DNA from: JANPCX01 sp046049865
GTDB taxonomy: Bacteria; Pseudomonadota; Gammaproteobacteria; Burkholderiales; Burkholderiaceae_C
Reading direction: 5' to 3'
Assembly: GCA_046049865.1 (NCBI GenBank)
Contig: JBJOQO010000008.1
Coordinates: forward strand, 5,508-69,507
Length of the DNA stretch: 64,000 bases
Part shown: piece after piece, positions 61,934 to 64,000 of the stretch
Layout: each line of letters starts with the position of its first letter
How positions within the stretch are numbered: the first letter of the stretch is position 1
Made by a program: the position numbers and the translations under genes
The notes under the pieces: generated by a model
The model's database searches: none
What the model was told of the DNA's origin: nothing
The model's input: the letters and a program-made list of their open reading frames with translations, nothing else

Positions 61934-62713
61934 ATGTTGGTCAAGAAACTCATTAAAAACACACTGGTAACGGTGGCACGTTCTCGTCAGTACGAATTGA
62001 TTCCCGCCTGGTCTTTTCAACGTGAACCGCTTGTGAGGCATCTGAAGTCGGTTTTTGAGCGGTTTAAAGTCGACTGCGTCCTTGATGTCGGTGCAAATCT
62101 AGGTCAATACCATGATATGTTGCGTCAAGATATCGGCTTCGAGGGGATTATACTATCCTTTGAACCTGTTAAAAAATATGTAAAAGTCCTTCAAGAAAAG
62201 TCAAAAAATGATAAGAAATGGCGAATTTTTGACTTCGCACTCGGCAGCACAGAAAATGTCGCCACGATTAATGTTACAAAATCTCCGGGTTTGAATTCTT
62301 TTCTTGAACCGCGCACTGATGGCGTACCAGGATACTGGTCTTCCGATGAAGTAACTGGAACAGAACAAGTTCAAATTCGGGTATTGGATGAAATTTTTTC
62401 TGGGCTACGAGAGGAACACGGTTTTTCCACACCATATCTAAAACTTGATACACAGGGTTTTGATTTGGAGGTTCTGAGAGGTGCGAAATTATCGTTGGGC
62501 GAATTCAGTTCGCTTCAGACAGAAGCCTCGATTAAACCCATTTACCAGGATATGCCCGACTATCGTCATGTCATTGAACATTTGTCGGCGGCTGGTTTCG
62601 ACTTGAGCGCGATGTTCCCAGTCTCACACGACGATTCATTTAGGTTGATCGAATTTGACTGTGTGATGGTGAACCGATCCCGTGCCGACGCATTGTCCAA
62701 CCTCGCCCAGTGA
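61934..62713 (+). CDS. FkbM family methyltransferase
   Basis: 259-residue SAM-dependent O-methyltransferase. Motif I is CVLDVGANLGQY (about 51-62), followed by SFEPVKKYVKVL, ALGSTENVATINV and KLDTQGFDLEVLRGA. That last piece is the FkbM signature and carries the metal-adjacent Asp. Family members methylate sugars in polysaccharides. The gene is much more AT-rich than those to its left (frequent AAA, ATT, TTT), suggesting recent transfer with the next gene. The 94 bp before it are also AT-rich. Confidence 0.92.
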   Translation: MLVKKLIKNTLVTVARSRQYELIPAWSFQREPLVRHLKSVFERFKVDCVLDVGANLGQYHDMLRQDIGFEGIILSFEPVKKYVKVLQEKSKNDKKWRIFDFALGSTENVATINVTKSPGLNSFLEPRTDGVPGYWSSDEVTGTEQVQIRVLDEIFSGLREEHGFSTPYLKLDTQGFDLEVLRGAKLSLGEFSSLQTEASIKPIYQDMPDYRHVIEHLSAAGFDLSAMFPVSHDDSFRLIEFDCVMVNRSRADALSNLAQ

Positions 62714-62723
62714 AGGCAGAAAG

Positions 62724-63782
62724 GTGAAGGAACTGCAAGAGTCCAGCTCCTTAGCCACCGCCAGGGTGGTCGCATTTCCCAAAGCTGGTATTGCGTATGT
62801 TGAGAGTTTCTACAAGTGCGTGGAGGATCAGGGCGTTCCAGTGGTTGAAGGCATGTTTACCGGTGAGTGGTTGTGGAAAAATTTACGCCGTGGAGACTGG
62901 GTACATTTGCATTGGCCTTCTTTTTTCTACAACACGTCGGTAGAGCGATGGAGACTCCTGGTATCTTTCTTGCGTTGGTTGCTGCTGATGAATCTCGTTT
63001 ATATACGAGGGGGGAGAATAATATGGACTGTACACAATTTATTTCCCCATGATCCAGCATCCATTTCTTGGCTAGATACACTGGCCCGCAGATTGGTTAT
63101 TGCATTTTCGAAAAAAATTTTGGTGCATGGCCAACTTGCAGCGGAGATTGTAAAAAATCGATTTCCTGCATCTGCCGAAAAACTGTGTCTGATCCCCCAT
63201 GGTAACTGGATTGATTACTACTCTCACTCAATCACTCGAGAGAAGGCGCGGGCCACACTGGGTTTGCCGATTGACCGCTATATTTTTTTGTTCATTGGTG
63301 CGTGCAAGCCTTACAAGAACCTCGATGGATTGGTAAATACTTTCACAGCCTCGGCCGGTGATTCCATATTGTTCATCGCTGGAAAATTCCCTGACGCAGA
63401 CTACTTTGAACAGGTAAGCGCACAAGCGGCGAACAACTCACGCATAAAAATAAATGCAGGCTTTATACCTGACGAAATGATGCAGGTGTACCTGTTGGCT
63501 TGCGACAGCGTAGTTGTTCCATATCGTGAAATATTAACTTCGGGCACAGCAATGCTAGCGCTGAGTTTCGGCCGTCCCGTTGTGTCAGTGGATCTCGGCT
63601 TTCTCAGAGACGTGATCAACCCACAAGTTGGGCTTCTGTACTCACCCGCCGCCAGCGCTGGGCTAATGGAAGCCCTCGTCGCGGCCCAGCACCTTCACTT
63701 CGACGAGGATGAAATCCTAGAGCACGCCAGGAAGTTCACATTCGAGGAAGCAGCAAGTCGGTTTATTGCATCACTCAAGTAG
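62724..63782 (+). CDS. Glycosyltransferase (GT-B, family 4-like)
   Basis: 352-residue GT-B enzyme. The N-terminal domain has VHLHWPSFF and WTVHNLFPHD. The donor-binding domain has FLFIGACKPYKNLDGLV, FIAGKFPD and VVPYREILTSGTAMLALSFGRPVV, where the E of YREILTSG is the usual catalytic/ribose-binding position. The donor sugar cannot be read. I chose the GTG at 62724, preceded by GAAGG; a GTG at 62682 inside the FkbM gene is an alternative. Like its neighbour it is AT-rich. Confidence 0.88.
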   Translation: MKELQESSSLATARVVAFPKAGIAYVESFYKCVEDQGVPVVEGMFTGEWLWKNLRRGDWVHLHWPSFFYNTSVERWRLLVSFLRWLLLMNLVYIRGGRIIWTVHNLFPHDPASISWLDTLARRLVIAFSKKILVHGQLAAEIVKNRFPASAEKLCLIPHGNWIDYYSHSITREKARATLGLPIDRYIFLFIGACKPYKNLDGLVNTFTASAGDSILFIAGKFPDADYFEQVSAQAANNSRIKINAGFIPDEMMQVYLLACDSVVVPYREILTSGTAMLALSFGRPVVSVDLGFLRDVINPQVGLLYSPAASAGLMEALVAAQHLHFDEDEILEHARKFTFEEAASRFIASLK

Positions 63783-63792
63783 TCTAGGGATC

Positions 63793-63891
63793 ATGAAAAT
63801 TACCCATATCGGACATGCCGCCATCCTGGTGGAAACTCAGGGGAAACGTATCTTGTCAGACCCCTGGTGGAATGGGCGGTTTCAAGCCTGA
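63793..63891 (+). pseudogene. Metallo-beta-lactamase-fold gene cut off by an IS30-family element
   Basis: The frame begins MKITHIGHAAILVET and reads as far as SDPWWNG, a pattern typical of the N-terminus of MBL-fold proteins, then runs into insertion-element sequence and stops at codon 33. The intact family has several hundred residues. The break point is near 63875-63880. The rest of the gene should lie on the far side of the element, outside the window. Confidence 0.75.
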
Positions 63892-64000
63892 AGCGCGACA
63901 CCGGCAGTATGAGACTGCCTGAGTTGAGAGAAGACTTCGTGCGGTGATTGGAACCCCAGGATTTTGCGTGGTCTGTGGTTCAAGGAGTGCTCGATGGCGG
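63882..64000 (-). mobile_element. IS30-family transposase, C-terminal end (partial)
   Basis: Read on the minus strand, the last 38 codons give LNHRPRKILGFQSPHEVF, a clear IS30-family transposase C-terminus, and end VALQA followed by a stop at 63882-63884. The remaining element lies beyond the right edge. The outer inverted repeat must extend past the stop to about 63875-63880, where it meets the broken MBL gene. No frameshift is visible in this part. Confidence 0.8.

Noticed and set aside
1..64000. CRISPR array, prophage or integrated plasmid
   Set aside because: No regularly spaced repeats, phage structural genes, integrase or attachment-site tRNA were seen; the only mobile sequence is the IS30 end at the right edge and possibly the palindromic element at 27135.

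Overview
The window is a stretch of a GC-rich betaproteobacterial chromosome, most likely order Burkholderiales and close to Comamonadaceae. This rests on gene order (rpmF-plsX-fabHDG-acpP-fabF-rpoE-mucAB-degP-lepA-lepB-DUF4845-rnc-era-recO-pdxJ-acpS-nagZ on one strand), the RNase E architecture, and the XrtA/PEP-CTERM locus on the right. GC content was judged by eye, not computed. No rRNA, tRNA or CRISPR array was recognised.

Left part, 1-36900. A partial RlmN-like gene opens the window, followed by sppA, a Rieske protein, a gph-like phosphatase and rluC on the minus strand. rne lies divergently behind a long structured leader. An orphan hybrid histidine kinase follows, then the long minus-strand housekeeping array: peptidoglycan recycling, ACP activation, PLP synthesis, rRNA processing and repair, signal peptidase, LepA, the sigma-E envelope-stress module, and fatty acid synthesis back to rpmF/yceD. 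An unusual 242-bp inverted-repeat element fills the plsX-fabH gap. Maf/YceF, an RsmI-like methylase and an RhlE helicase follow. Next come rfbBDAC (dTDP-rhamnose) and a family 2 glycosyltransferase.

Middle part, 36943-44808. ubiB-ubiJ sit on the minus strand, then galE and manC on the plus strand supply further nucleotide sugars. Immediately beyond them is a compact four-gene minus-strand operon: a protein with a Tat-like signal, a PqqD-like peptide chaperone, an HprK-related kinase and a PF14907-type nucleotidyltransferase. The last three are the accessory set seen around phosphorylated lasso peptides, but no lasso cyclase or protease is present. This is the best candidate for an undescribed system.

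Right part, 45075-64000, is an exosortase-A (XrtA/PEP-CTERM) surface locus: prsT, prsR, prsK, a polyprenyl-phosphate sugar transferase, a PLP decarboxylase and an AMP-forming ligase on the minus strand. Divergently there is an acyl carrier protein, two exosortase-associated hydrolases, a secreted TPR protein, a DegT-like PLP enzyme, a small overlapping ORF, a GNAT/FemAB-like acyltransferase, a FkbM methyltransferase and a glycosyltransferase. The last two are visibly more AT-rich. At the right edge an IS30-family element has cut off a metallo-beta-lactamase-fold gene after about 28 codons. The exosortase gene and any PEP-CTERM target protein are not in the window.

Together the right half combines nucleotide-sugar supply, glycan assembly, a carrier-bound small-molecule module, two-component control and a putative peptide or protein modification operon, all plausibly serving the cell surface.
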